Source: SIG299 sp051880375
GTDB lineage: Bacteria; Bacillota; Clostridia; Lachnospirales; Lachnospiraceae
Reading direction: 5' to 3'
NCBI GenBank assembly: GCA_051880375.1
Contig: JBJENV010000022.1
Span: forward strand, 1 to 27,622
Length of the DNA stretch: 27,622 bases
Both the position numbers and the translations under genes were made by a program. The notes under the pieces were generated by a model. It made no database searches. It saw only the letters and a program-made list of their open reading frames with translations, and was not told the DNA's origin. Shown piece after piece: positions 1-8,197 of the stretch (its first letter is position 1; each line of letters opens with the position of its first letter).

Positions 1-309
1 TCCGTTGCCGATGCTGTGCTCAATCCGCACCTTTTCAATCATGCCTTTTCCGCCGAACACCGTATAGACCGCCTTTAAAAACAAAAGAATGAGTCCGCGG
101 ATATAGGTCTTGTTTCCGACATCAGATGCCGTTGTTAAAAATTCCACCGTTGCCCCGTCAGCCGGTATCTTGGAAAGCTCTCTTAAATTTCCGTTGACCG
201 AGGCTACAATAATCGGATGCGGATAGCTTTCTGCCACATCCCTGCTGATTTCAAACAGACTTGTACCATCTGCATAGCTTTTAGTTTCACCATGTAATAT
301 AATATTCAT
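1..309 (-). CDS. Nucleoside kinase with N-terminal TGS domain (partial, 3' end outside window)
   Basis: Only the first 103 residues are present; the frame is open through base 1. The protein starts MNIILHGETKSY and has a TGS-like fold with the pattern YADGTSLFEIS, then the linker ADGATVEFLTT and the stretch GNKTYIRGLILLFLKAVY followed by KVRIEHSIGNG. This resembles the threonyl-tRNA-synthetase-like N-terminal region that Clostridia fuse to a uridine kinase/phosphoribulokinase-type domain. The kinase domain itself would lie outside the window, so the catalytic assignment is from family architecture, not from sequence seen here. The start at 309 follows a purine-rich AAGGTAAGG about 8 bases upstream. 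It lies 30 bp after the trmK stop, so it is probably the last or next gene of the dgt-dnaG-rpoD-trmK run. A stand-alone threonyl-tRNA synthetase is less likely because of the IEHS-type second domain. Confidence 0.75.
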   Translation of the reverse strand, partial: MNIILHGETKSYADGTSLFEISRDVAESYPHPIIVASVNGNLRELSKIPADGATVEFLTTASDVGNKTYIRGLILLFLKAVYTVFGGKGMIEKVRIEHSIGNG

Positions 310-339
310 ATCTTTACCTTACCTTTCATCCTCTTCAAG

Positions 340-1044
340 TTATCTGTCCCGGCAGTCATTCTCTGCCTCTTCAATCAGACGAAGCTCCTTCTTCAGTTCC
401 TGCACCCGTTCCTTTGCCTTTTTAGTTTCCTGCAAAAGAAGTCCGGAGAGCACCTGTTCGCGCATGCTCCTTTCTTTTTCAAGAAATTCCAAAAGCACCG
501 GCACATCCTCTGCCACAAGCTCTCTTCCATAGGCATACCGGCACTCACGGTCATACCGTTCCGGTACTTCTGCCTTTACGGCGCGCATCATCACATAGAA
601 CTTTCCGTCCTCCTTTACCATACGCTCCGTTGTAATCTGATATCCCGTTGTATGTAAATAGCGGCGTACCTGTGCCACCTCCGACTGTGGCTGCAAAATC
701 AGTTCCTTTGCCGATGCGGTCACCTGCGGATAGTCCGACAGAATTTTCATCATGAGCAGACCACCCATACCGGTCAGTAAAATCGTATCCGCCTCTCCGA
801 CAGACAGCGCCGCCAGTCCGTCAGATAAACGCAGGGCAATCCTGTCCTCCAGTCCGTAGCCCGCCACATTCTGTCTTGCACGCATAAGAGGTCCCTTGTT
901 GACATCCATGGCAATGACGGACGGCGAAATCTCCTCGTTGCAAAGAAAAATCGAAGTATAGGCATGATCACAGCCTACGTCCGCCACCCGGTTTCCTTTT
1001 GTCACAAGCCCTGCTGCCGCAAGAAGTCGTTTTGATAGCTGCAT
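340..1044 (-). CDS. trmK: tRNA (adenine(22)-N1)-methyltransferase TrmK
   Basis: SAM-dependent methyltransferase of 234 residues that makes m1A22 in tRNA (the YqfN/TrmK family of Firmicutes). Motif I is VADVGCDHAY at residues 20-29. It is followed by an acidic residue in AMDVN and the family-typical LLTGMGGLLMMKIL and LILQPQSE blocks. The C-terminal third is a charged, probably coiled-coil segment rich in Lys and Glu, as in the family. I prefer the start MQLSKRLLAAAG at 1044, because AAAGG precedes it and it lies 25 bp after the rpoD stop. The frame is open further upstream to an ATG at 1077, but that would overlap rpoD. Its place directly after rpoD matches the Bacillus sigA-trmK order, which supports the call. 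Confidence 0.92.
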   Translation of the reverse strand: MQLSKRLLAAAGLVTKGNRVADVGCDHAYTSIFLCNEEISPSVIAMDVNKGPLMRARQNVAGYGLEDRIALRLSDGLAALSVGEADTILLTGMGGLLMMKILSDYPQVTASAKELILQPQSEVAQVRRYLHTTGYQITTERMVKEDGKFYVMMRAVKAEVPERYDRECRYAYGRELVAEDVPVLLEFLEKERSMREQVLSGLLLQETKKAKERVQELKKELRLIEEAENDCRDR

Positions 1045-1069
1045 AGAATAAAAACCTTTCTTTGCAATA

Positions 1070-2176
1070 TTAGTCAAGATAGTCCTTCAGCTTTCTGGAG
1101 CGGCTCGGATGGCGGAGCTTTCTGAGCGCCTTTGCCTCAATCTGACGAATACGCTCCCTTGTCACGTTAAACTCCTTGCCTACCTCCTCCAGAGTTCTTG
1201 CCCTGCCGTCGTCCAGACCGAAACGCAGACGAAGCACCTTCTGCTCCCGGTCGGTTAGCGTATCCAGCACTTCGGAAAGCTGCTCCTTTAAAAGCGTAAA
1301 AGCTGCCGCCTCGGAAGGGGTCGGCACATGGTCATCCTCTACGAAGTCTCCAAGGTGGCTGTCCTCCTCTTCACCGATTGGAGTTTCCAGTGATACCGGC
1401 TCCTGCGAAATCTTCTGGATTTCACGGACCCGTTCTACCGGCATATTCATTTCCTTTGCAATCTCCTCCGGAAGCGGTTCCCTGCCGTATTCCTGCAGCA
1501 GCTGTCTCTGCACGCGAATCAGCTTGTTGATGGTTTCTACCATATGAACCGGAATCCGGATGGTTCTTGCCTGGTCGGCAATCGCTCTTGTAATTGCCTG
1601 TCGAATCCACCAGGTCGCATAGGTCGAGAATTTATAGCCCTTGCGGTAATCAAACTTTTCTACCGCCTTAATCAGACCAAGATTTCCTTCCTGAATCAAA
1701 TCCAGAAACTGCATACCGCGTCCGACATAACGCTTTGCAATGCTGACAACAAGACGCAGGTTGGCCTCAGACAGACGCTTCTTTGCCGCATCATCCCCGT
1801 TTTCCATACGCTTTGCAAGTTCCAGTTCCTCATCTGCGGAAAGGAGCGGCACCTTGCCGATTTCCTTTAAATACATACGGACAGGGTCCTCTAAGCTGAC
1901 GCCCTCCGGAATCGACAAATCAATGTTTGCCAAATCCTCCGGCTCTTCATCCGTAAGCAGCTCCGGTTCCAAATCATCTTCAAAATTTGTCATGCGAAGC
2001 ACATCTACATTGTTGGCCTCCAGAAATTCATAAATCTTTTCAATCTGACCGGCATCTAACTCCGTATCCGCAAGGAAGTCATTGATTTCCTGATACTCCA
2101 ATACATTCTTTTTCTTTTTCGCATATGCTAACAGTTCCTTCATTTTTTCAATAAACTTGTTTGTATTCTCTTCCAT
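1070..2176 (-). CDS. rpoD: RNA polymerase primary sigma factor RpoD/SigA
   Basis: Principal sigma-70 factor of 368 residues, the usual Firmicutes SigA size. In order: a short region 1.1 (roughly residues 5-70); region 1.2 with DPVRMYLKEIGKVPLL; region 2 with NLRLVVSIAKRY, DLIQEGNLGLIKAVEKFDY and the -10-recognition helix YATWWIRQAITRAIADQ; region 3; and region 4 with the helix-turn-helix TLEEVGKEFNVTRERIRQIE ending KLRHPSRSRKLKDYLD. There is no large non-conserved region between 1.2 and 2, typical of Gram-positives. I chose the start MEENTNKF at 2176 because AAGGATGGAG lies just upstream; an in-frame ATG at 2257 has no comparable site. It lies 106 bp after dnaG, in a gap that contains two inverted repeats. 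The promoters proposed elsewhere in this window are of the type this factor reads. Confidence 0.97.
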   Translation of the reverse strand: MEENTNKFIEKMKELLAYAKKKKNVLEYQEINDFLADTELDAGQIEKIYEFLEANNVDVLRMTNFEDDLEPELLTDEEPEDLANIDLSIPEGVSLEDPVRMYLKEIGKVPLLSADEELELAKRMENGDDAAKKRLSEANLRLVVSIAKRYVGRGMQFLDLIQEGNLGLIKAVEKFDYRKGYKFSTYATWWIRQAITRAIADQARTIRIPVHMVETINKLIRVQRQLLQEYGREPLPEEIAKEMNMPVERVREIQKISQEPVSLETPIGEEEDSHLGDFVEDDHVPTPSEAAAFTLLKEQLSEVLDTLTDREQKVLRLRFGLDDGRARTLEEVGKEFNVTRERIRQIEAKALRKLRHPSRSRKLKDYLD

Positions 2177-2198
2177 CTTTTCTCCATCCTTTTTCTGC

Positions 2199-2279
2199 AA
2201 TGCTGCATTCCGGAACCTTACGCAGCATTTGCTTTCATTGAACATTGTAACCAGCATTCCGCTAAATATGCGGGGTTAC
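2199..2279 (-). promoter_or_regulatory. Two inverted repeats in the dnaG-rpoD gap (candidate RNA hairpins)
   Basis: The 106-bp gap between dnaG and rpoD holds two inverted repeats. Nearest dnaG, GTAACC (2247-2252) pairs with GGTTAC (2274-2279), and CCGC (2259-2262) pairs with GCGG (2270-2273). Together these form a 10-bp stem with a one-sided 6-base bulge and a 7-base AT loop. Nearest rpoD, AATGCTGC (2199-2206) pairs perfectly with GCAGCATT (2222-2229) around a 15-base loop. Neither is followed by a T run on the minus strand, so they are not intrinsic terminators. They could be processing, stability or pausing elements. Confidence 0.4.
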
Positions 2280-2282
2280 CGC

Positions 2283-4094
2283 CTATTCGGGGATACGAAA
2301 GCTGTTTTTGTACCGGTTTTTTTCTGCAATCAGTGCCTGAAAGCGTTCCATATCACCCGATTCTACTGCTTTCCTGGTTTCCTGCTCGATTGCCGACTGC
2401 TTTACCCTGCGCACGGTATCTTCAAACGCTTTTTTCTGCCCTGCCGCGTCCATTTCCTCACGGAAGCTTGTCTGAAACAATCCGGCAGCCTTCGTCTGCT
2501 CCTCCTTATCCTCAAAATAGTTGATGATTCTGGCAGGACTTACCGTACCCTCCTGCTCATACTGCTCAAACACCATTCTTGCGATACTCTTAAAAAATCC
2601 CTCACTGAAGTCCTCCGGTGTAATGATGCCCTTCACACGATGAAACAGCTCCGGCTCGGAGCTAAGCCACGTCAGCAGCAGCTTCTGTGATTGCGTATAT
2701 CCGTCCTCGGCCTCCTTTTTTACCTTCTGCCGCTGTTCTCCCTGTGCTCCGGCAGCTTCCCTCTGTATATTTGCCGCCGGAACAACCGTTCCGCCTACCA
2801 CTATCATCTGTGAGCCGTATCGTATGACAAGCTTATGCAGCATATCGTAACTGATGTTGTACTTTCTTGCCACAGCCTCCTCATAATTGGCACGCTCAAT
2901 ATCATCCGAAAACTCCAGAAGCTTTTTGGCAACCTCATGGAAAAACTTCGTCTTCTGCTCCGGATCATCAAAGCTGTACCCCTGCTCCAGCACGCCAAGT
3001 TCAAAGAAAAAGCTGCCGGTTGCCTCGTCAATCCGTTTCTGATATTCCTCCGCGCCAAGCGCCTTGATAAATTCATCCGGGTCCTTGTACGGCTTCATAT
3101 TGACAACTTTGACACTGATGCCCGCTTCCTTCAAAATCGGAATGGCACGAAGTGCCGCCTTGATTCCGGCACCGTCGCTGTCATAGGTCAGCAGAACTTC
3201 CTTGGTATATCTGGAAAGCAGCGATGCCTGCAGCCCCGTAAAAGCAGTTCCAAGTGATGCAACCGCATTGGAAAAGCCCGCCTGATGCAGTGCGATGACA
3301 TCCATATAGCCCTCGCAAATCAGCATGTACGGCTTTCTGGACAGCTTTGCATAATTTAATCCGTACAGATTACGGCTCTTATCAAATATCTTAGTTTCCG
3401 GTGAATTTAAGTACTTTGGTGTACCGTCACCAAGCACGCGACCGCCGAAGGCAATCACCTTATTGTTGGCATCCATAATCGGAAACATGGCCCGGTTCCA
3501 GAATTTATCGTAACCGCCCCGCTTTTCATCAAAGGTCACAAGACCTGTTTCCTTTAAAAAACTGTCTTCATAGCCCTGCTGCTTTAAATATTTATAAAGC
3601 GTGTCACTGTATCTGCTCGAATAACCCAGCCCGAATTTTACAATGGTTTCCTCGCTTAAGGCACGCTTTTTAAAATAATCGTAAGCAATGCGCCCCTGCT
3701 CGCTCTTTAACTGGTAAAAGAAAAACTTTGCCGCTACCTTATTTACCTCATACAGACGGCTCTTAAAATCCGCCGCACGCTTTGCCTCCTCCGAGTATTC
3801 CATTTCGGGAAGCTTGACTCCTGCCCGGTCGGCAAGGTATTTTAATGCTTCCACAAACGTAAAGTTTTCATATTCCATCACAAAGGTAAACACATTTCCG
3901 CCGACGCCGCAGCCGAAGCAATGATACATCTGCTTGCCCGGATGCACCGCAAAGGACGGTGATTTTTCGTTATGGAACGGACACAGTCCCATGTAGTTCG
4001 CACCCTTCTTCTGCAGGCGCACATAGGACCCGATGACATCCACAATATCACTTCGCTGTCTGACCTCTTCTACTACTTCTTCCGGATAATACAT
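2283..4094 (-). CDS. dnaG: DNA primase DnaG
   Basis: Replicative primase of 603 residues that makes RNA primers at the fork together with the helicase. The N-terminal CHC2 zinc-binding module has ligands at Cys38, His41, Cys59 and Cys62 (LCPFHNEKSPSF and YHCFGCGVGGN). The core domain leads into a TOPRIM fold with the acidic motif EGYMD at 261-265 and DSDGAG at 305-310, which carry the metal-binding Glu261, Asp305 and Asp307. The less conserved C-terminal region (from about 430) should be the helicase-interaction domain. Length is normal for the family. The ATG at 4094 is preceded by GAGGGAAG and starts 18 bp after the dgt stop, so the two are probably co-transcribed. The dnaG-rpoD pairing is the classic macromolecular-synthesis operon arrangement. 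Confidence 0.97.
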   Translation of the reverse strand: MYYPEEVVEEVRQRSDIVDVIGSYVRLQKKGANYMGLCPFHNEKSPSFAVHPGKQMYHCFGCGVGGNVFTFVMEYENFTFVEALKYLADRAGVKLPEMEYSEEAKRAADFKSRLYEVNKVAAKFFFYQLKSEQGRIAYDYFKKRALSEETIVKFGLGYSSRYSDTLYKYLKQQGYEDSFLKETGLVTFDEKRGGYDKFWNRAMFPIMDANNKVIAFGGRVLGDGTPKYLNSPETKIFDKSRNLYGLNYAKLSRKPYMLICEGYMDVIALHQAGFSNAVASLGTAFTGLQASLLSRYTKEVLLTYDSDGAGIKAALRAIPILKEAGISVKVVNMKPYKDPDEFIKALGAEEYQKRIDEATGSFFFELGVLEQGYSFDDPEQKTKFFHEVAKKLLEFSDDIERANYEEAVARKYNISYDMLHKLVIRYGSQMIVVGGTVVPAANIQREAAGAQGEQRQKVKKEAEDGYTQSQKLLLTWLSSEPELFHRVKGIITPEDFSEGFFKSIARMVFEQYEQEGTVSPARIINYFEDKEEQTKAAGLFQTSFREEMDAAGQKKAFEDTVRRVKQSAIEQETRKAVESGDMERFQALIAEKNRYKNSFRIPE

Positions 4095-4112
4095 CTGCTT
4101 CTTCCCTCACTG

Positions 4113-5126
4113 TCAATAAACATCCCATGCCTCCGGGATACGGATTTCCCGGAATCTTGTCACTGCATAGCGGTCCGTCATGCCCGCCACATAGTCACAA
4201 ACAACCCGGTCTGCCGGTTCCTTCTTATGTTCTATCATATAAAGATACTCTTCCGGAAGCTTGTCCATATGCTCCAGATAGTAATGGAACAGTTCCTCAA
4301 TCATCTGCTCCGCCTTTGCTTCCTGGCTTTTTGCCACCGGATTCGTGTAAACGCTCACAAACATATACTTCCGCAGTCCGAGCATTGCCTGCTCCACTTC
4401 GGAGGACATGAAAATGTCGGGTTTTCCGTCACTGTTCATGATAATGTCATGTACCAATGTGTTCAGGCGCTCCGTCAGGCTGTGTCCGAGTACCCTGGTG
4501 TACTCGGTCGGAATTTCCTCCTCCGTAATAATATGCCCCCGGATGGCATCGTCTATATCATGGTTAATATAAGCAATCTTATCGGCAAGCCGCACGATCT
4601 TTCCTTCCAGAGTGGAAGGATTCCCCTTCGTCTGGTGATTTTTGATACCGTCACGTACTTCCTTTGTCAGATTCAGCCCCTCTCCGTGACGCTCAATGAG
4701 CTCCACGACACGGATGCTCTGTAAATGGTGTTCAAAACCTCCCGCGCAGACGCGGTTTAAGGCACGCTCTCCGGCATGTCCGAACGGTGTGTGCCCGAGG
4801 TCGTGTCCGAGTGCAATCGCCTCGGTCAGATCCTCGTTCAATCTGAGTGCCTTGGCAATGGTACGCGCAGTCTGCGATACCTCAAGCGTATGCGTCAGTC
4901 TGGTACGGTAATGGTCACCCTCCGGCGTCAAAAACACCTGCGTTTTTGCGTTTAACCGGCGGAATGCCTTGCTGTGCAGAATACGGTCACGATCGCGCTG
5001 ATAAATCGGCCGGAGGTCACATGCCTCTTCCTCCCGGTCACGCCCGAGCGAACAGTCGCTAAACGCCGCATACGGACTTAGAAATTCATGTTCTCTTTCC
5101 TCCTGCAATTCTCTGAGAGTTTTCAT
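4113..5126 (-). CDS. dgt: Deoxyguanosinetriphosphate triphosphohydrolase-like protein (HD domain)
   Basis: dGTPase-type HD-domain protein of 337 residues, which removes triphosphate from dGTP or other dNTPs. The N-terminus has the family block FSDCSLGRDREEE and IYQRDRDRILHSKAFRRL. The metal-binding HD residues are visible as His79 in RLTHTLEVSQ, His108-Asp109 in GHDLGHTPFGHAGE and Asp182 in RLADKIAYINHDIDD. The start is set at MKTLRELQEE (5126) because a perfect AAAGGAG sits 7 bases upstream; an in-frame ATG at 5159 has no such site. It heads the dgt-dnaG-rpoD-trmK run, which fits a role in nucleotide-pool control beside replication genes. A TATAAG box at 5175-5180 could be the -10 of its promoter, but I find no good -35. 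Exact substrate preference cannot be read from sequence. Confidence 0.93.
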   Translation of the reverse strand: MKTLRELQEEREHEFLSPYAAFSDCSLGRDREEEACDLRPIYQRDRDRILHSKAFRRLNAKTQVFLTPEGDHYRTRLTHTLEVSQTARTIAKALRLNEDLTEAIALGHDLGHTPFGHAGERALNRVCAGGFEHHLQSIRVVELIERHGEGLNLTKEVRDGIKNHQTKGNPSTLEGKIVRLADKIAYINHDIDDAIRGHIITEEEIPTEYTRVLGHSLTERLNTLVHDIIMNSDGKPDIFMSSEVEQAMLGLRKYMFVSVYTNPVAKSQEAKAEQMIEELFHYYLEHMDKLPEEYLYMIEHKKEPADRVVCDYVAGMTDRYAVTRFREIRIPEAWDVY

Positions 5127-5133
5127 ATCCACG

Positions 5134-5140
5134 CTCCTTT
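5134..5140 (-). promoter_or_regulatory. Ribosome binding site that sets the dgt start
   Basis: AAAGGAG on the minus strand with a 7-base spacer to the ATG at 5126. This favours 5126 over the in-frame ATG at 5159. Confidence 0.75.
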
Positions 5141-5190
5141 CACACCATCTGCACTCCAAAAAAAGATCCTCCTACTTATACTATTCGACA

Positions 5191-5227
5191 AAAAAAAGGT
5201 TATCCCTTTTTTTCGGATAACCTTTTT
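5191..5227 (-). terminator. Intrinsic terminator after feoB
   Basis: Arm AAAAAGGTTATCC (5193-5205) pairs with GGATAACCTTTTT (5215-5227) around a 9-base T-rich loop. Read on the minus strand, the stem ends in a run of eight T, giving a strong Rho-independent terminator 15 bp past the feoB stop. It separates the feo operon from dgt. The symmetric A/T flanks mean it could also work on the plus strand. Confidence 0.9.
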
Positions 5228-5242
5228 CGTCTAAAGTTTAAA

Positions 5243-7297
5243 TCACCCTAAGAAAACGCTTCCCAGCCGGTACACGATGACTGCCATCACCCATGCTATC
5301 AAAAGCTGATAGAAAATAGTGGCAGCGGTCCACTTGACAGACTTCATTTCCCTCTGGATTACTGCAATTGTCGCTACACAAGGCGTATACAGCAGACAGA
5401 ATACCATCAGTGCATAAGCATTTGCCGCACCGAAGCCATAGCCCGCAAGTACGGAAACGAACTCCGACATACCTGCAGCGGAATTGATATTAGCAATGCC
5501 GAACAGTACGCAGCAGCTTGAAACGACAACCTCCTTTGCTGCCAGACCGGAAATCAGCGCCAGAGCAATCTGCCATAATCCAAGCCCCGCAGGAGCTAAT
5601 ACCGGAGCAATCACCTTGCCGATTGCCGCACCGAAGCTTTCGCTCATGTCGGTCACCAGACCTGTCGTTCCGAAGTTCAATAAAAACCAGATAATCAATG
5701 ATGCAATAAAAATCGTCGTGCCCGCCTTCGTCAGGTAATCCTTTACCTTTTCGCTCACATAAATAAATACGGTACGCGCATTCGGAAGCTTATACTCCGG
5801 CAGTTCAATCAGCAGGGAATAGGTCTGCTTCTTTTTACCGAAACAGTTCATGACCGCCGCAGTCGCAATGCCCACGACCATACCCAGCAGATACATGGAA
5901 AACGCCGCAATCATCGCCTTGTCCCCAAAGAACATCTCACTGAACAGCACATAAATCGGAAGCCTTGCACTGCACGACATAAACGGAGTAATCAACACGG
6001 TACGTCTGCGGTCACGCTCATCCTCCAACGCTCTGGAGGCCATGACCGCCGGAACGCTGCACCCGAAACCTAAAATCATCGGAATGAAAGCTCTGCCGGA
6101 CAGTCCGAGGTGACCCATGAAATCATCCATAACATATGCGACACGCGACATATAGCCGCTGTCTTCCAAAAAGGCCAGCGCTAAAAACAGGATAAACACA
6201 TTCGGGAGGAACGTCAGAATTCCGCCGACACCTGCAATTGCACCGTCCACCAGCATAGAAATCACCATCGGTTTCGTCCCGATGGAGGTTAACGTTACCG
6301 TTACCGCGGTCTGGAAGTATTCAAGCGCCATTTCCAGATAGCCCTTTAGGAAATCTCCGACCGTAAAAGTTAAGAAAAAGACAACTGCCATAATCACAAG
6401 GAACATCGGAATGCCAAGCACCGGATGCGTCAGCAGCTTATCCACACGGTCCGTCATCTGTGCCTTCTTTTCCTTGTTGACCAGACATTCTTCAATGATT
6501 TCTTCAATAAAGTCATACTTCTGGTTAATAATATCGTTCTCATAGCTGCGTGTTACGATGTCACTCACATCAATACCGCACTGCTTTGTCACTTCCTCAT
6601 CCTTTTCGAGAAGCTTGATGGCATACCAGCGCTCATTCGGCACCTGAAGCTTTTTCTCATGCAGCCGCTCTATCAGTGCATCAATCTTATCCTCAATTTC
6701 ATCCGAATAAACCACCGTATATTCGTCGTGATGGTTATGGGCATGCGTACTATGTACCTCTGCATTTTTCGGATGCTGATGCTCCAGTGCGTCCTTCGGC
6801 TTATCGCTGTGGTGGGCAACCGCATGCATCAGGATATCAAGACCGGTACGCTTTCTGGCTGACACCGGAATGACCGGAATACCAAGCATTTCCGGCAGAC
6901 GGTGCAGGTCGATTTCCATGCCCCGCTCCTCGACAATATCCATCATGTTCAGCGCTAAAATAACCGGCTTTCCAAGCTCAATCAGCTGGAGCGTCAGATA
7001 CAGATTTCTCTCTAACGCCGAAGCGTCTGCCACGTCAATGATGACATCCACCTCCGGGCTTAAAATATATTCTCTTGTCAGCCTTTCTTCCATGGTATAG
7101 GAGGTCAGACTATAGGTGCCTGGTAAATCCACTACCTTATAGCGGTGGTTATGATACTGCATCGCACCTTCCTTTTTTTCTACTGTTACTCCCGGCCAGT
7201 TTGCCACCTTCAGTCTGGCACCGGTATACGCATTGAACAACGTCGTTTTTCCGCAATTCGGATTTCCGACAAAACCTACCTGAAGTTCCTCTTTCAT
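5243..7297 (-). CDS. feoB: Ferrous iron transport protein B (FeoB)
   Basis: Inner-membrane Fe(II) transporter of 684 residues with a cytoplasmic GTPase. The G domain shows G1 GNPNCGKTT (11-19), the switch NWPGVTVE, G3 DLPGTYSL (57-64), G4 NMMD (117-120) and G5 VSARK. The membrane domain follows from about residue 285, with the two gate regions: PMILGFGCSVPAVMASR through PFMSCSARLPIYVLF, and later SGLAAKEVVVSSCCVLFGI. A His-rich stretch at residues 158-190 (10 His) lies between the G domain and the helical insertion. I chose the start MKEELQVGFVG (7297), 25 bp after feoA, with purine-rich sequence upstream; the frame is open to 7342 but that would overlap feoA. No feoC follows; the terminator comes directly after. 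It is the last gene of the run that starts with the PHP protein. Confidence 0.97.
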   Translation of the reverse strand: MKEELQVGFVGNPNCGKTTLFNAYTGARLKVANWPGVTVEKKEGAMQYHNHRYKVVDLPGTYSLTSYTMEERLTREYILSPEVDVIIDVADASALERNLYLTLQLIELGKPVILALNMMDIVEERGMEIDLHRLPEMLGIPVIPVSARKRTGLDILMHAVAHHSDKPKDALEHQHPKNAEVHSTHAHNHHDEYTVVYSDEIEDKIDALIERLHEKKLQVPNERWYAIKLLEKDEEVTKQCGIDVSDIVTRSYENDIINQKYDFIEEIIEECLVNKEKKAQMTDRVDKLLTHPVLGIPMFLVIMAVVFFLTFTVGDFLKGYLEMALEYFQTAVTVTLTSIGTKPMVISMLVDGAIAGVGGILTFLPNVFILFLALAFLEDSGYMSRVAYVMDDFMGHLGLSGRAFIPMILGFGCSVPAVMASRALEDERDRRRTVLITPFMSCSARLPIYVLFSEMFFGDKAMIAAFSMYLLGMVVGIATAAVMNCFGKKKQTYSLLIELPEYKLPNARTVFIYVSEKVKDYLTKAGTTIFIASLIIWFLLNFGTTGLVTDMSESFGAAIGKVIAPVLAPAGLGLWQIALALISGLAAKEVVVSSCCVLFGIANINSAAGMSEFVSVLAGYGFGAANAYALMVFCLLYTPCVATIAVIQREMKSVKWTAATIFYQLLIAWVMAVIVYRLGSVFLG

Positions 7298-7322
7298 TGT
7301 CCTGCCCTTGCCTTTCCCTGCC

Positions 7323-7568
7323 TTACAGACTTTCGCCTGCAATACTTCTTTCGTCTGCTATCTGAATGGAACCTGCAATCTGTTTTCCGACGGCAAGTCT
7401 TGTTCCTCTCACATTAAAAATCACTGCACCACGCAGCTTTTTGTTTAAAACCGTAATGCTTGTTCCCTCCGTCAGTCCGAGAGCCGCCAGACGCATCTCC
7501 TGTTGCTTCGGAAGAGCAAGTTTCTTCACGCGGTAGCTTTTTCCCACTGTTCCGTCACTTAATGTCAT
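7323..7568 (-). CDS. feoA: Ferrous iron transport protein A (FeoA)
   Basis: Small SH3-like protein of 81 residues that acts with FeoB in Fe(II) uptake, probably at its cytoplasmic face. It begins MTLSDGTVGKSYRV and has the FeoA pattern RLAALGLTEGTSITVLNKKLRGAVIFNVRGTRLAVG (split here as RLAALGLTEGT, then VLNKK, then NVRGTRLAVG). It overlaps the end of queH by 14 bp and is followed after 25 bp by feoB, consistent with translational coupling. Other in-frame ATGs lie at 7580 and 7592; I prefer 7568 because family members start at this MTLxD motif and a GGGA lies upstream, but the start is not certain. Confidence 0.9.
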   Translation of the reverse strand: MTLSDGTVGKSYRVKKLALPKQQEMRLAALGLTEGTSITVLNKKLRGAVIFNVRGTRLAVGKQIAGSIQIADERSIAGESL

Positions 7569-8196
7569 TCTGATTCCCATGCCTTTCTGCATCTCTTTTG
7601 GAAAATATACAGCCGCAGTAATTCTGCCGGTATAATCCGTATTCTGCGGACAATTCTACCGAGCGGCGGTAGCCGTTCTTCTTTTTAAAATCCGAGGCCA
7701 AATACCGTACCCCGTATTCCTCTGCCAGAGCCTCCCCGATGTCATTTAGCTTCTGCGCGTTTTTTAACGGACTGATGGTAAGCGTGGTTGCGAAATAATC
7801 CGCGCCAAGCTTCTTGGCCATCACAGCCGCTTCCCGTAAGCGAAGCTCGTAACACCGAAAGCACCGTTCCCCGCCTTCCGGCAGTTCCTCTAAGCCCTTC
7901 GCCATCTGAAAAAAACGCTCCGGCTCATACGCTCCCTCCAGGAAGGTAACCGGATTTTTCAGAGGAAGCTCAAGAAGCAGACGCTTCAGTTCTTCCTTCC
8001 GTTCTTCATACTCTTTCTTAGGCGATATATTCGGATTATAATAAAAATCCGTAATACGAAAGTAAGGAGAGAGATACTCCAGTACATAGCTGCTGCACGG
8101 CGCACAACAGCTGTGCAGCAACAGGCTCGGCACATCCTCCCCTATTATAATCTCTTCGATTCGTTTATCAAGCTCTTTTTGATAATTTCTGTTCAT
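7555..8196 (-). CDS. queH: Epoxyqueuosine reductase QueH
   Basis: Non-cobalamin epoxyqueuosine reductase (formerly DUF208), 213 residues, which performs the last step of queuosine formation in tRNA. The Fe-S/metal cysteines are all visible: HSCCAPC with Cys30, Cys31 and Cys34; RCFRC with Cys112 and Cys115; and YCGC with Cys194 and Cys196. Other family blocks are FYYNPNISPKKEYEERK, FATTLTISPLKNAQKLN and SDFKKKNGYRRSVELS. It starts 1 bp after hisC and overlaps feoA by 14 bp, so it is inside the operon. Being co-transcribed with iron-uptake genes makes sense for an iron-dependent enzyme, but that link is inference. No other queuosine gene is in the window. Confidence 0.93.
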   Translation of the reverse strand: MNRNYQKELDKRIEEIIIGEDVPSLLLHSCCAPCSSYVLEYLSPYFRITDFYYNPNISPKKEYEERKEELKRLLLELPLKNPVTFLEGAYEPERFFQMAKGLEELPEGGERCFRCYELRLREAAVMAKKLGADYFATTLTISPLKNAQKLNDIGEALAEEYGVRYLASDFKKKNGYRRSVELSAEYGLYRQNYCGCIFSKRDAERHGNQNDIK

Positions 8197-8197
8197 T

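Noticed and set aside
3972..4724. Plus-strand open frame of 250 codons opposite dnaG and dgt
   Set aside because: Shadow of two clear genes; no domain or start signal.
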